From positions 1,240,001 to 1,304,000 of the forward strand of contig NC_015186.1 of assembly GCF_000202835.1 (NCBI RefSeq): a stretch of DNA of 64,000 bases. Direction: 5' to 3'. The DNA comes from Acidiphilium multivorum AIU301. GTDB taxonomy: Bacteria > Pseudomonadota > Alphaproteobacteria > Acetobacterales > Acetobacteraceae. The notes below the pieces were generated by a model. That model saw only the letters and a program-made list of their open reading frames with translations. It ran no database searches and was not told the origin of the DNA. Below, piece after piece: positions 20,325 through 29,107 of this stretch. Both the position numbers and the translations under genes were made by a program. Every line of letters starts with the position of its first letter. Position 1 is the first letter of the stretch.

Positions 20325-22052
20325 ATGGGTTCAACCGCAACTGCCATGCGCTCGCAGGGCGCTGATCACACCACCGGTACAGAGGACTTCGCCGCGCTGC
20401 TCGACAGCACGCTCGGCAGCAATACCGGCTTCGAGGGCTCGGTCGTTTCCGGCCGGGTCTCGCGGATCGATGACGATTACGTCGTCGTCGATGTCGGGCT
20501 GAAGAGCGAAGGTCGCGTGCCGCTGAAGGAATTCGGCGCGCAGGAGATCAAGTCCGGCGACACGTTCGACCTCTATATCGAGCGCTACGAGGACAAGGAC
20601 GGCTCGATCGTCCTGTCGCGCGAGAAGGCGCGGCGCGAAGAGGCCTGGACGGCGCTGGAGCGCGCCTATGAGCAGCAGGCGCGGGTCAACGGCGTGATCC
20701 ACGGCCGCGTCAAGGGCGGCTTCACCGTCGATCTCGGCGGCGCCACCGCGTTCCTGCCGGGCAGCCAGGTCGATATCCGCCCGGTGCGCGACGTCACCCC
20801 GCTGATGGGCGTGCAGCAGCCGTTCCAGATCCTCAAGATGGACCGCGCGCGCGGCAACATCGTGGTCTCGCGCCGCGCGGTGCTCGAGGAAACCCGGGCG
20901 GAACAGCGCAGCGAGCTGATCCAGGGCCTCAAGGAAGGCCAGATCCTCGACGGTGTGGTCAAGAACATCACCGATTACGGCGCGTTCGTCGATCTCGGCG
21001 GCGTCGATGGCCTGCTGCATGTGACCGACATCGCCTGGCGCCGCATCAACCACCCGGCCGAGGCGCTGACCATCGGCCAGCCGGTGCGCGTGCAGGTGAT
21101 CCGCTTCAACCCCGACACCCAGCGCATCAGCCTCGGCATGAAGCAGCTCGAGACCGATCCGTGGGAAGGTGTGGATGTCAAGTATCCGCCGGGAATCAAG
21201 GTCACCGGCCGGGTCACCAACATCACCGACTACGGCGCCTTCGTGGAGCTGGAGCCGGGCGTCGAGGGTCTCGTGCACGTCTCCGAGATGTCGTGGACCA
21301 AGAAGAACGCGCATCCGGGCAAGATCGTGGCGACGAGCCAGGAAGTCGAGGTCATGGTGCTCGACGTGGATGCCGGCAAGCGCCGCATCTCGCTCGGCCT
21401 CAAGCAGGTCCAGCGCAACCCGTGGGAGCAGTTCCTCGACGAACACCCCGTCGGCTCGATCGTCGAGGGCGAGATCCGCAACATCACCGAGTTCGGCCTG
21501 TTCATCGGCCTCGCGCCGGACATCGACGGCATGGTCCACATGTCCGACCTGTCCTGGGACGAGCCGGGCGAACTCGCCATGGCCAAGTTCAACAAGGGCG
21601 AGATGGTCAAGGCGAAGGTTCTCGACGTCGATGTCGAGAAGGAGCGCATCAGCCTCGGCGTGAAGCAGCTCGAGGAAGATCCCGCCGCCGGCGTGCTCGA
21701 CCGTGTCCACAAGGGCATGATCGTGACCTGCGTGATCACCGCCGTGCAGTCGAACGGGCTCGAGGTGAAGGTGGACGACGTGCTCACCGGCTTCATCCGC
21801 CGCGCCGAGCTGGCGCGCGACAAGTCGGACCAGCGGCCGGAGAAGTTCGCCGTCGGCGAGAAGATCGACGCCAAGATCACCGCCGTCGACCGCGCCGCGC
21901 GCAAGCTGCAGCTCACGGTCAAGGGCAAGGAGATCGACGAGGAGAAGCAGGCCATGGCCGATTACGGCTCCTCCGACTCGGGCGCCTCGCTCGGCGACAT
22001 CCTCGGTGCCGCCATCCGCCGCCGCAACCAGCAGGCTCAGAGCGAAAACTGA
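20325..22052 (+). CDS. rpsA: 30S ribosomal protein S1
   Basis: RNA-binding ribosomal protein needed to start translation of most mRNAs. It is 575 aa, with six S1/OB-fold repeats. Repeats three to five carry the typical ITDYGAFV(D/E)L or ITEFGLFIGL cores, each ending in RISLG(M/L/V)KQ. The first two, more divergent repeats bind the ribosome in known S1 proteins. The start ATG at 20325 gives the expected N-terminus. The usual upstream cmk gene is absent. A strong hairpin terminator follows 26 bp downstream. Confidence 0.96.
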   Translation: MGSTATAMRSQGADHTTGTEDFAALLDSTLGSNTGFEGSVVSGRVSRIDDDYVVVDVGLKSEGRVPLKEFGAQEIKSGDTFDLYIERYEDKDGSIVLSREKARREEAWTALERAYEQQARVNGVIHGRVKGGFTVDLGGATAFLPGSQVDIRPVRDVTPLMGVQQPFQILKMDRARGNIVVSRRAVLEETRAEQRSELIQGLKEGQILDGVVKNITDYGAFVDLGGVDGLLHVTDIAWRRINHPAEALTIGQPVRVQVIRFNPDTQRISLGMKQLETDPWEGVDVKYPPGIKVTGRVTNITDYGAFVELEPGVEGLVHVSEMSWTKKNAHPGKIVATSQEVEVMVLDVDAGKRRISLGLKQVQRNPWEQFLDEHPVGSIVEGEIRNITEFGLFIGLAPDIDGMVHMSDLSWDEPGELAMAKFNKGEMVKAKVLDVDVEKERISLGVKQLEEDPAAGVLDRVHKGMIVTCVITAVQSNGLEVKVDDVLTGFIRRAELARDKSDQRPEKFAVGEKIDAKITAVDRAARKLQLTVKGKEIDEEKQAMADYGSSDSGASLGDILGAAIRRRNQQAQSEN

Positions 22053-22077
22053 ACCGGCACGACCGGCCAAGACTGGC

Positions 22078-22110
22078 AAACGCCGCCCTCACGGGCGGCG
22101 TTTGTTGTTT
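22078..22110 (+). terminator. Rho-independent terminator after rpsA
   Basis: A perfect 11-bp stem, AAACGCCGCCC with GGGCGGCGTTT, around a four-base TCAC loop, followed by GTTGTTT. The position just after the rpsA stop and the T-rich tail make it a convincing intrinsic terminator. Confidence 0.88.
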
Positions 22111-22209
22111 CGGCGTGATGGATGCAGCAAGGTCGATCGGGCCTGGACTCCGCCCGTTGCGCCGCACCGGCCCCGGGAAGCGGCGGACCCGGAGTCCCGG
22201 GTCGCAATG

Positions 22210-22572
22210 TCAGGGCCAACGGCCCTCGGCGCTGGCGATCTGCGCGGGGGTCGTCAGCTTGTAGGGACCTTCGGCGATCTGCGGCGCGTGATCGGGCAGC
22301 TTTTCCGGATCGGCCCAGCACTCGGGATCCCCGAGCGTCTGCGTGCAATAGGGCGGCGGCGGCGGCGGCACGTATTTCGGCACGCAGTAGCTCTTCTGCT
22401 CATCGAGCCGGACCATCGAGCAGTTGCGTCCGGATATCAGAGACACTACCGCATCCGGCACCGTCCGATGGATCGTGGTCAGCGTGACCACGTTGGCGGC
22501 CACGGTCGCGCCAGTGCCGATACCGCAACCGGCAAGCGGGATCACACAGAACAGGGCAAGCATTCGTCGCAT
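22210..22572 (-). CDS. Conserved hypothetical lipoprotein, 120 aa
   Basis: A small predicted lipoprotein. From the ATG at 22572, the signal MRRMLALFCVIPLAGC puts the acylated Cys at residue 16. The mature part has VTLTTIHRTVPDAVVSLISG, a CSMVRLDEQKSYC pair, a run of six prolines, and a C-terminal YCTQTLGDPECWADP with two more cysteines. It ends GRWP. The four mature cysteines could form disulfides in the periplasm. I have the impression that it is kept in Acetobacteraceae beside this operon, but know no function. It is divergent from the YfgM-like gene. Confidence 0.7.
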   Translation of the reverse strand: MRRMLALFCVIPLAGCGIGTGATVAANVVTLTTIHRTVPDAVVSLISGRNCSMVRLDEQKSYCVPKYVPPPPPPYCTQTLGDPECWADPEKLPDHAPQIAEGPYKLTTPAQIASAEGRWP

Positions 22573-22711
22573 CGGCGGCAGAATGGCATGAAAAAATGAA
22601 GACCTGGTTACGTTGCCCAACGCCCCGCGCGCGGCTATGGTCCGCCCGACCGACCCGATCCACTCTGCGCGTGGCGGCCCCGCCCCCTGCGCGAAACGAG
22701 CGAGAGCCAGC

Positions 22712-23380
22712 GTGCCCGATATTTTCGACGAAGTTGCCGAAGACCTGCGTGCCGAGCGCACCCGCGAGTTCCTCATGCGCTATGCCGGCGCGCTGGCCGG
22801 GGCGGCCGCCTTCGTGCTGCTCGCGATCGGCGGCTGGAAGGCGTGGCAATGGCATCGCCATCAGCAGGACCTGAAGGCGGCGGACCGCTACGTGACCCTG
22901 ACCAGCCAGATCGGCCAGCAGGAAGCCGGGCTGACCAAATCGGGCGACATTGGCGATGCGAAACGGCTGGTCGATTTCGCCGGCACCGCCCCCGCCGGCT
23001 ATGCCAACCTCGCCCGGCTGCGCGCCGCCGCGCTCTACGCCCAGGCCGGCGACCTCAAGACGGCGGGCCAGCTCTGGGCGGCGGTCGCGGCGCCCAACAG
23101 CGGCGCCACGCCGCCGGTCCACGATCTCGCGCTCCTCCTCCTCGCCCAGCACGAGATGGGCGTGAAACCGGATGCCGATGTGCGTGCCCGGCTCGCGACC
23201 CTCAACAAGCCGGGCAACCCATGGCAGCCGCTCGCGCAGCTCGACCTCGCCCTGCTCGACATGAAGGCCGGCAAGACGAAGTCGGCGCATGGCCTGCTCG
23301 AAGAGGTGAGCGCCGATCCCGCCTCGCCGCCCAACCTGCGGAACCTCGCCCAGGGCCTGATCGCGAAACTGAACGGATGA
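22712..23380 (+). CDS. YfgM-like tetratricopeptide inner-membrane protein
   Basis: A 222-aa protein with a short cytoplasmic N-terminus (VPDIFDEVAEDLRAERTREFLMRYAG), one transmembrane helix at about residues 26-42, and a periplasmic TPR-like part rich in Ala and Leu. It resembles the SecYEG ancillary subunit YfgM, usually found just before bamB and der, as here. The start is taken as GTG at 22712 because DIFDEV begins alphaproteobacterial members of this family; ATGs at 22613 and 22637 are in frame but less likely. Its stop overlaps the bamB start. Confidence 0.8.
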   Translation: MPDIFDEVAEDLRAERTREFLMRYAGALAGAAAFVLLAIGGWKAWQWHRHQQDLKAADRYVTLTSQIGQQEAGLTKSGDIGDAKRLVDFAGTAPAGYANLARLRAAALYAQAGDLKTAGQLWAAVAAPNSGATPPVHDLALLLLAQHEMGVKPDADVRARLATLNKPGNPWQPLAQLDLALLDMKAGKTKSAHGLLEEVSADPASPPNLRNLAQGLIAKLNG

Positions 23381-24738
23381 CAAGCCGCACCATGACCGAC
23401 CTTCGCGCCCTTTCCACTCTCGGGCGGCGCGGCGCGCTGCTCTCCTCGATGGCGCTGCTCACCGGATGCAGCCTGTTTTCGAAGGCAGTGAAGCCGCCGG
23501 TTCCGGGCCGCAAGATCCCGGTCCTGCCGCCGCACAATCCGCTTTCCGTCTCCAGCGGCGCGCCCGCGGTGACGCTGCCGGCGCCGCGCAGCCACGCGGT
23601 CTGGGGTCAGGCGGGCGCCAATGCCGCGCATGATGCCGGCGTCAGCGCCCTGCCCGCGCGGCTGACCATGGCATGGCGCCGGGATGTCGGCGCCGGAGCC
23701 ACCTATCGCCGCACGCTGCACGCCGCCCCGGTCGCCGCCGGCGGGCGCGTGTTCACGATGGATGCGCTTGGCGTGGTCGAAGCCCATTCGATCGCCAGCG
23801 GCCAGCGGCTCTGGCGCCACCCCATGCGCCCGAAGCACGACAACAGCTTCGCCTATGGCGGCGGGCTGGCGGCGGACGGCACCACGCTCTACGTCGCGTC
23901 CGGCTTCAGCCAGCTCCTGGCCCTCGATCCGGCCAGCGGCAAGCCGCGCTGGACCAAGACGCTCGACCAGCCGTTCCGCTCGGCGCCAGGCCTTGGCGGC
24001 GGGCTGATCTTCGTCATCATGCTCGACGACACGCTACAGGCCTTCGATGCGAAGACCGGCGACTTTGCCTGGCGCTTCCCCACCGGCAACGGCTCGGGCG
24101 GCTCGATGTTCGGCGCCGGCACGCCGGCCTATCAGGATGGCATCGTCGTCGCCGGTTTCGGCTCGGGCGTGTTCGCCGGCGTGAACGCGACCGGCGGCTC
24201 CGCCGTCTGGGAGCAGAGCCTCGCGGCCGGGTATGACCAGACCAATCCGCTCGACGTGTCCAGCATCGTGGCGAGCCCTGTGATCGCCGGGGGTCTGGCG
24301 ATCGCCACCGGCCTCGCGGGCACCACCGTCGCGTTCGACCTGCATTCGGGACGGCGCATCTGGGGGATCAGCGCGGGCGGCAGCGAGACCCCGGCCGTCG
24401 CCGGCGACTGGCTGTTCCTGCTGACGGAAAACCAGCGCCTCGCCGCGATCCATGTCGCTGACGGCGCCGTCGCGTGGGTGACCGAACTGCCGGCCTATGG
24501 CGATCCGAAGCGGCACAAGCAGCCGATTTCGTGGCATGGCCCGCTCGCCGCCGGCGCCGGCCTGGTCCTGACCGGTTCCGACAAGCGGATGATCGTGGTC
24601 GATGCCGCGACGGGCCGGCTGACCACTCCGCTCGCCGCCGGCCTCGCGCTCGACGGAGAGGCCGATCTTGCCCCGATCGCCGCCGCGGGAACGCTGTTCG
24701 CGCTGACCCGCAACGCGGTGCTGACCGCCTATCGATGA
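23377..24738 (+). CDS. bamB: Outer-membrane assembly lipoprotein BamB
   Basis: PQQ-like beta-propeller lipoprotein of the BAM complex. It is 453 aa from the ATG at 23377, which overlaps the upstream stop. Its lipobox, ALLTGC, has Cys31. Repeated propeller blades show the AxDxxTGxxxWR-like pattern, for example ALDPASGKPRWTKTL, AFDAKTGDFAWRFPTG and AFDLHSGRRIWGIS. It is somewhat longer than the E. coli protein (about 390 aa). It is translationally linked to der on the 3' side (ATGA). Confidence 0.92.
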   Translation: MTSRTMTDLRALSTLGRRGALLSSMALLTGCSLFSKAVKPPVPGRKIPVLPPHNPLSVSSGAPAVTLPAPRSHAVWGQAGANAAHDAGVSALPARLTMAWRRDVGAGATYRRTLHAAPVAAGGRVFTMDALGVVEAHSIASGQRLWRHPMRPKHDNSFAYGGGLAADGTTLYVASGFSQLLALDPASGKPRWTKTLDQPFRSAPGLGGGLIFVIMLDDTLQAFDAKTGDFAWRFPTGNGSGGSMFGAGTPAYQDGIVVAGFGSGVFAGVNATGGSAVWEQSLAAGYDQTNPLDVSSIVASPVIAGGLAIATGLAGTTVAFDLHSGRRIWGISAGGSETPAVAGDWLFLLTENQRLAAIHVADGAVAWVTELPAYGDPKRHKQPISWHGPLAAGAGLVLTGSDKRMIVVDAATGRLTTPLAAGLALDGEADLAPIAAAGTLFALTRNAVLTAYR

Positions 24739-26090
24739 CCACCTCCCCTGCCCGCACCCCGCGGGTCGCGATCTGCGGGCGGCCGAATGTCGGCAAATCC
24801 ACCCTGTTCAACAGGCTGGCGGGCAAGCGCATCGCGCTCGTCGCCGACGAGCCGGGGGTTACGCGTGACCGCAAGGAAGCCTGGGGCGAGCTTGCCGGGG
24901 TGAAGGTCCAGCTGATCGACACCGCAGGGCTTGAGGAAGCGCCGCCGGACACGCTGCCGGGCCGGATGCGCGCCTCGACCGGGACGGCGGTGGACGAGGC
25001 GGATCTCGTGCTGTTCGTGTTCGACGCCCGCGCCGGCCTGCTGCCGGAGGACCGGCATTTCGCCGCCTGGCTGCGCCGGGCGGGCAAGCCGGTGATTGTC
25101 GTCGCCAACAAGGCGGAGGGGCGCGGCGGCAGCAACGCGGCGCTGGAGGCCTATGAACTCGGCCTCGGCGAGCCGGTGGCGGTATCCGCCGAGCATAACG
25201 AGGGCGTGTCCGACCTGATCGACCGCATCATCGAGGCGCTGCCCGAGACGGACGAGGTCGAGGATGAGGATGGCGAACGGCCGATGCACCTCGCCATCGT
25301 CGGGCGGCCGAATGCCGGAAAGTCGACCCTGATGAACCGGCTGCTGGGCGAGCAGCGGGTGATCACCGGCCCGGAACCCGGCCTGACCCGCGATGCGATC
25401 GCCGCCGAACTGACCGATTCGGCCGGGCGGCGCTATCGGCTGTTCGACACCGCCGGGCTGCGCCGGCGCGCGCGGGTCGAGGCGGGGCTGGAGAAACTCT
25501 CCACCTCATCGACGATCGAGGCGCTGAAATTCGCCGATACGGTGGTGCTCGCGATCGATGCGCATGAGGGGCTGCACGACCAGGATTTCACCATTGCCCG
25601 GCTGATCGAGCGCGAGGGCCGCGCCTGCGTCATCGCGCTGACCAAGTGGGACCTGGTGGAAGACCGCGACCGCACCCGCCGCGCGATTCTCGAACGGATG
25701 GAACACTCGCTCTCGCAGATGAAGGGGATCACGCTGGTGCCGCTCTCGGGCGAGACCGGCGAGGGTGTCAAGAAACTGCTGCCGGCGGTGCGCGAGGCGG
25801 ACCGCATCTGGAACACGCGGGTCACCACCTCCGCACTCAACCGCTGGTTCGAGGGCGCGCTGGAACGCTTCCCGCCGCCGCTGGTCGAGGGGCGCCGGCT
25901 CAAGCTGCGCTATATCACCCAGGTCAAGGCGCGGCCGCCCAGCTTCGCGGTGTTCGGCACCAGGGCGGAACTCACGCCCGACAGCTACCAGCGCTACCTC
26001 GTCAATTCGCTGCGCGAGCGGTTCGGCCTCGAAGGCACGCCGATCCGCCTCGCGTTGCGCGGCACCAAGAACCCCTACGCCGACGAGTAA
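24735..26090 (+). CDS. der: Ribosome-assembly GTPase Der (EngA)
   Basis: Essential tandem-GTPase for maturation of the 50S subunit, 451 aa. The first G domain has GRPNVGKS at residues 15-22, DTAGLEE and NKAE; the second has GRPNAGKS at 190-197, DTAGLRRRARVE and TKWD. The C-terminal KH-like domain begins about residue 355 and ends RGTKNPYADE. The G4 motif in the first domain reads NKAE instead of NKxD, a small departure also seen in some alphaproteobacteria. It is the last gene of the YfgM-like-bamB-der operon. Confidence 0.95.
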   Translation: MTTSPARTPRVAICGRPNVGKSTLFNRLAGKRIALVADEPGVTRDRKEAWGELAGVKVQLIDTAGLEEAPPDTLPGRMRASTGTAVDEADLVLFVFDARAGLLPEDRHFAAWLRRAGKPVIVVANKAEGRGGSNAALEAYELGLGEPVAVSAEHNEGVSDLIDRIIEALPETDEVEDEDGERPMHLAIVGRPNAGKSTLMNRLLGEQRVITGPEPGLTRDAIAAELTDSAGRRYRLFDTAGLRRRARVEAGLEKLSTSSTIEALKFADTVVLAIDAHEGLHDQDFTIARLIEREGRACVIALTKWDLVEDRDRTRRAILERMEHSLSQMKGITLVPLSGETGEGVKKLLPAVREADRIWNTRVTTSALNRWFEGALERFPPPLVEGRRLKLRYITQVKARPPSFAVFGTRAELTPDSYQRYLVNSLRERFGLEGTPIRLALRGTKNPYADE

Positions 26091-26108
26091 CCGGGCCGGC
26101 GCATGCCG

Positions 26109-26186
26109 CTAGTGTCCCGAATCTGAAATTCACCCACGAATTTCAGGCGCAGGACACCAGTGCATCATCCGATCCGTAAGGATCGG
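26109..26186. repeat. Nested palindromic intergenic element
   Basis: After der there is an outer inverted repeat, CTAGTGTCC/GGACACCAG (26109-26117 and 26152-26160, one mismatch). It encloses a perfect 8-bp inverted repeat, TGAAATTC/GAATTTCA (26124-26131 and 26138-26145). A separate hairpin, CCGATCC-GTAA-GGATCGG, follows at 26169-26186. Together they lie between the convergent der and glycine-zipper genes. They may end both transcripts, or be a small dispersed repeat element. Confidence 0.75.
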
Positions 26187-26195
26187 AAAATTGCC

Positions 26196-26723
26196 CTAAT
26201 ACTGGCCGTTCGGGTAGCCATTGCCCTGATCATACGGGCTTCCCTGATAGGGGCCGCCCTGGTTGCCGTTCTGATACTGGTATTGGCCGCCCTGCTGATA
26301 CGATCCGCCGGGATAGCCGTTGCCGTAATAGCCGCCTTGCTGCTGGTCGGGGTACCGGTTCATGTCGCGCCGGTCCTCGGGGCGACGGCCGGAATTGTAG
26401 TACTGGCGATCGTATCCGCCCTGGCCATATCCCGGTTGGCCGTTGCGGTAATAGCCGGGCGGCGGCGGCGGCGGCGGGGACGGGGTTGTCAGCGCGCCGC
26501 CCGCGGCCCCCACGGCACCACCGATCAGCGCGCCGGTCGCCGGGCTGCCGCCGGTCGCGGCACCGATCGCGGCACCGGCGCCGGCGCCGATCGCGGCGCC
26601 GCCGAGAGCGCGCTGGCCCGGATCATAGGGATTGGTGCAACCGGCGAGCGCCAGCGCCGAGGCGATCACCGCCACGCCAAGGCCGGCACGCCGGAGCGCG
26701 CGGGTCGAAAGGATCTGTTGCAT
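26196..26723 (-). CDS. Glycine-zipper lipoprotein with Gly/Gln/Tyr-rich tail
   Basis: A 175-aa predicted lipoprotein. The ATG at 26723 is chosen because GGAGG lies eight bases before it; the ATG five codons earlier contains that site. The lipobox is LALAGC (Cys29). After NPYDPGQR comes a glycine-zipper membrane segment (ALGGAAIGAGAGAAIGAATGG), a Pro run, then about 80 low-complexity residues rich in Gly, Gln, Tyr, Asn and Pro. The first half resembles the OmpA/SlyB-type glycine-zipper family. The tail is disordered and its role unknown. Probably outer membrane. Confidence 0.75.
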   Translation of the reverse strand: MQQILSTRALRRAGLGVAVIASALALAGCTNPYDPGQRALGGAAIGAGAGAAIGAATGGSPATGALIGGAVGAAGGALTTPSPPPPPPPGYYRNGQPGYGQGGYDRQYYNSGRRPEDRRDMNRYPDQQQGGYYGNGYPGGSYQQGGQYQYQNGNQGGPYQGSPYDQGNGYPNGQY

Positions 26724-26797
26724 GCTGTGGTCCTCCATTCGTACGCACCATCCGGATAGCCGGGCAACATGGCCCGGCCATGGTCGAAATATGGCGA

Positions 26798-27187
26798 TTA
26801 TGGAGCAGACGGCGCGACCGGCGCGCCGTGGCGGCGGAATTCGATCGGGATGACGAACTGCATCCGGGCCGGCGCGCCCGCTGGCCGGCGCTTCAGGATC
26901 GCCTTGCGGATCATGGCCAGCGCGGCCTCGTCCAGCCGGGGATTGCCGGCGGACCGCACGACCCAGGCGCTCGTCACATGCCCGGCCGGATCGATGGTGA
27001 ACCCGTAGAAACCGACATGGGTGACGCCCTTCTGCCGCAGCAGGGCATGCGCCTCGCGGTCGAGCGCGGCGCGGGTCCTGGCGTCGATAGGGTGCTGCGC
27101 CGGCGCGGCAAACGCCCCGGCCGCGAGCAGCAGGGCAAGGCCGCCGGCGGCGGCAAGACGGGCGAAGGGCCGGAACCGCCGATCCAT
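26798..27187 (-). CDS. TonB C-terminal domain protein, periplasmic
   Basis: A 129-aa protein with an N-terminal hydrophobic signal (about residues 11-28, ending AFAAPAQ) and a single TonB C-terminal-type domain. The pattern GFYGFTIDPAGHVTSAWVVRSAGNPRLDEAALAMI is typical of that domain, followed by PARMQFVIPIEFR. It lacks the long Pro-rich linker of a true TonB, so it may be a periplasmic stand-alone domain rather than an energy transducer. ATG 27187 is preferred to the GTG just before it. It starts 12 bp after the argG stop on the same strand. Confidence 0.75.
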   Translation of the reverse strand: MDRRFRPFARLAAAGGLALLLAAGAFAAPAQHPIDARTRAALDREAHALLRQKGVTHVGFYGFTIDPAGHVTSAWVVRSAGNPRLDEAALAMIRKAILKRRPAGAPARMQFVIPIEFRRHGAPVAPSAP

Positions 27188-27199
27188 CACCCGGATGCC

Positions 27200-28429
27200 T
27201 TACAGCGCGCCGCCGCGCCGGCCGATGGCGCCGCCGAGGCGCAGGCGCAGGGCGTTCAGCTTGATGAACCCCGCCGCGTCCTGCTGGTTGTAGGCGCCCT
27301 CGTCATCCTCGAAAGTGACCATCCGCGCCGAGTAGAGCGAGTTGGGGCTTTCGCGGCCGGCGACGATCACGTTGCCCTTGTAGAGCTTCAGGCGCACGCG
27401 GCCGGTGACGGAGTTCTGGCTGGCGTCGATCAGCGCCTGCAGCATCCGCCGCTCCGGGCTGAACCAGAAGCCGTTGTAGATCAGCTCGGCATAGCGCGGC
27501 ATCAGGCTGTCCTTCAGATGCGCCGCCTCGCGGTCGAGCGTGATGCTCTCGATGGCGCGATGCGCCGCGAGCAGGATCGTGCCGCCCGGCGTTTCGTAGA
27601 CGCCGCGCGACTTCATGCCGACGAAACGGTTCTCGACGAGGTCGAGCCGGCCGATGCCATTGTCGCGGCCAAGCTCGTTGAGCCTGGTCAGCAGCGTGGC
27701 CGGCGAGAGCGCCACGCCGTTCAGGGCCACCGCGTCGCCCTGCGCGAAATCGATGCTGATTTCCGTCACCACGTCCGGCGCCGCCTCGGGGCTGATGGTG
27801 CGCTGGTAGACGATCTCGTCCGGCGCCTGCGCGGGGTCTTCGAGGATCTTGCCCTCGGAGGAGGAGTGCAGCAGGTTGGCATCGACCGAGAAGGGCGCCT
27901 CGCCGCGCTTGTCCTTGGCGATGGGAATCTGGTGCGCCTCGGCGAATTCGAGCAGCTTGGTGCGGCTCGTCAGGTTCCACTCGCGCCAGGGGGCGACGAC
28001 CTTCACATCCGGCTTCAGCGCGTAATAGGCCAGTTCGAAGCGGACCTGGTCGTTGCCCTTGCCGGTCGCGCCATGCGCCACGGCGTCCGCGCCAACCGCC
28101 TCGGCGATCTCGATCTGCCGCTGCGCGATCAGCGGCCGGGCGATCGAGGTGCCCAGCAGGTACTGGCCCTCGTAGAGCGCGTTGGCGCGGAACATCGGGA
28201 AGACGAAATCCTTCACGAAGGTTTCGCGCAGGTCCTCGACGAAGATTTCCTTGACGCCGAACATCTCGGCCTTGCGCCGCGCCGGCTCAAGTTCCTCGCC
28301 CTGGCCGAGATCGGCGGTGAAGGTGACGACCTCCGCCCCGCGCTCGGTCTGCAGCCAGCGGAGAATGACACTCGTATCGAGCCCGCCCGAATAGGCCAGC
28401 ACAACTTTCTTCACGCTGTTTTCAGCCAT
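27200..28429 (-). CDS. argG: Argininosuccinate synthase
   Basis: Joins citrulline and aspartate with ATP, the penultimate step of arginine synthesis. It is 409 aa, normal for the family. The N-terminal PP-loop AYSGGLDTS is at residues 12-20. Conserved [13 protein letters not shown] and the C-terminal region with [33 protein letters not shown] are present. It lies 75 bp after tlpA on the same strand; argH, the next enzyme of the pathway, is divergent from tlpA, so the two arg genes flank tlpA but are read in opposite directions. Confidence 0.96.
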   Translation of the reverse strand: MAENSVKKVVLAYSGGLDTSVILRWLQTERGAEVVTFTADLGQGEELEPARRKAEMFGVKEIFVEDLRETFVKDFVFPMFRANALYEGQYLLGTSIARPLIAQRQIEIAEAVGADAVAHGATGKGNDQVRFELAYYALKPDVKVVAPWREWNLTSRTKLLEFAEAHQIPIAKDKRGEAPFSVDANLLHSSSEGKILEDPAQAPDEIVYQRTISPEAAPDVVTEISIDFAQGDAVALNGVALSPATLLTRLNELGRDNGIGRLDLVENRFVGMKSRGVYETPGGTILLAAHRAIESITLDREAAHLKDSLMPRYAELIYNGFWFSPERRMLQALIDASQNSVTGRVRLKLYKGNVIVAGRESPNSLYSARMVTFEDDEGAYNQQDAAGFIKLNALRLRLGGAIGRRGGAL

Positions 28430-28504
28430 CGTTCTCTGTCCCGGTTCTACCTCACGCGCGGCCTATCAGCCGGATCGCGGCGGGGCAAGAGCCGGCGCGG
28501 CGGA

Positions 28505-29107
28505 TCAGGTCGCCGTGGTGCCTGAGGCCGCCGCCGGCTTCGGCCCGATCAGCTTGCGCAGCTGCGCGATCGTCGCCGGCGTGTTCCAGTCACCCGCCCC
28601 CTGGAGGGAGGCGACCATCTGCCCCTTGCGGTCGACGATCACGGTGAAGGGAATCCCGTTCACGTCGAACGCGTCGAGCGCGCTCGAACTCGGGTCGAGC
28701 AGGATCGGCACGCCGGTGATGTGGTGCTTCGCGTAATAGGGTCGCACCGCCTTGATCCCCTGGCTGTCCACGGAGATCGGCAGCACGCGGATGCCATCGC
28801 CCCGGATCCGCGGATTGAGGGCGACCAGCGTGGGCAGTTCGGCGCGGCAGGGCGGGCACCAGGTCGCCCAGAAATTCACCACCAGCCCCTCGCCGCGGAA
28901 ATGGGCCAGCGTCAGCCGCCGGCCGAACGCATCGAGGAAGTGGAAGTCCGGCAGCGGCTGCGGCACGGTCACGTCGAGATTGGGGGCGACATCCGGCAGC
29001 TCCATCGCCTCGGCGGATTTGCCGATCCCGGCGAGCGAAGTTAAGTCAGGCAGCACAAGACCCGCACCCAGAGCCGCGAACTGCCGCCGAGAAAGCCCGA
29101 AACGCAT
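28505..29107 (-). CDS. TlpA-family thiol:disulfide oxidoreductase
   Basis: A thioredoxin-fold protein of 200 aa with the redox motif WCPPC (Cys84, Cys87) and the cis-Pro segment GIPFTVIVD. The N-terminus, [20 protein letters not shown], looks like a Tat-type or twin-Arg signal, so it should act in the periplasm, for example in cytochrome c maturation. Pairing with argH is a common alphaproteobacterial arrangement. The ATG at 29107 fits the signal best; an upstream ATG at 29128 is possible. Its start codon overlaps the argH start on the other strand. Confidence 0.88.
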   Translation of the reverse strand: MRFGLSRRQFAALGAGLVLPDLTSLAGIGKSAEAMELPDVAPNLDVTVPQPLPDFHFLDAFGRRLTLAHFRGEGLVVNFWATWCPPCRAELPTLVALNPRIRGDGIRVLPISVDSQGIKAVRPYYAKHHITGVPILLDPSSSALDAFDVNGIPFTVIVDRKGQMVASLQGAGDWNTPATIAQLRKLIGPKPAAASGTTAT

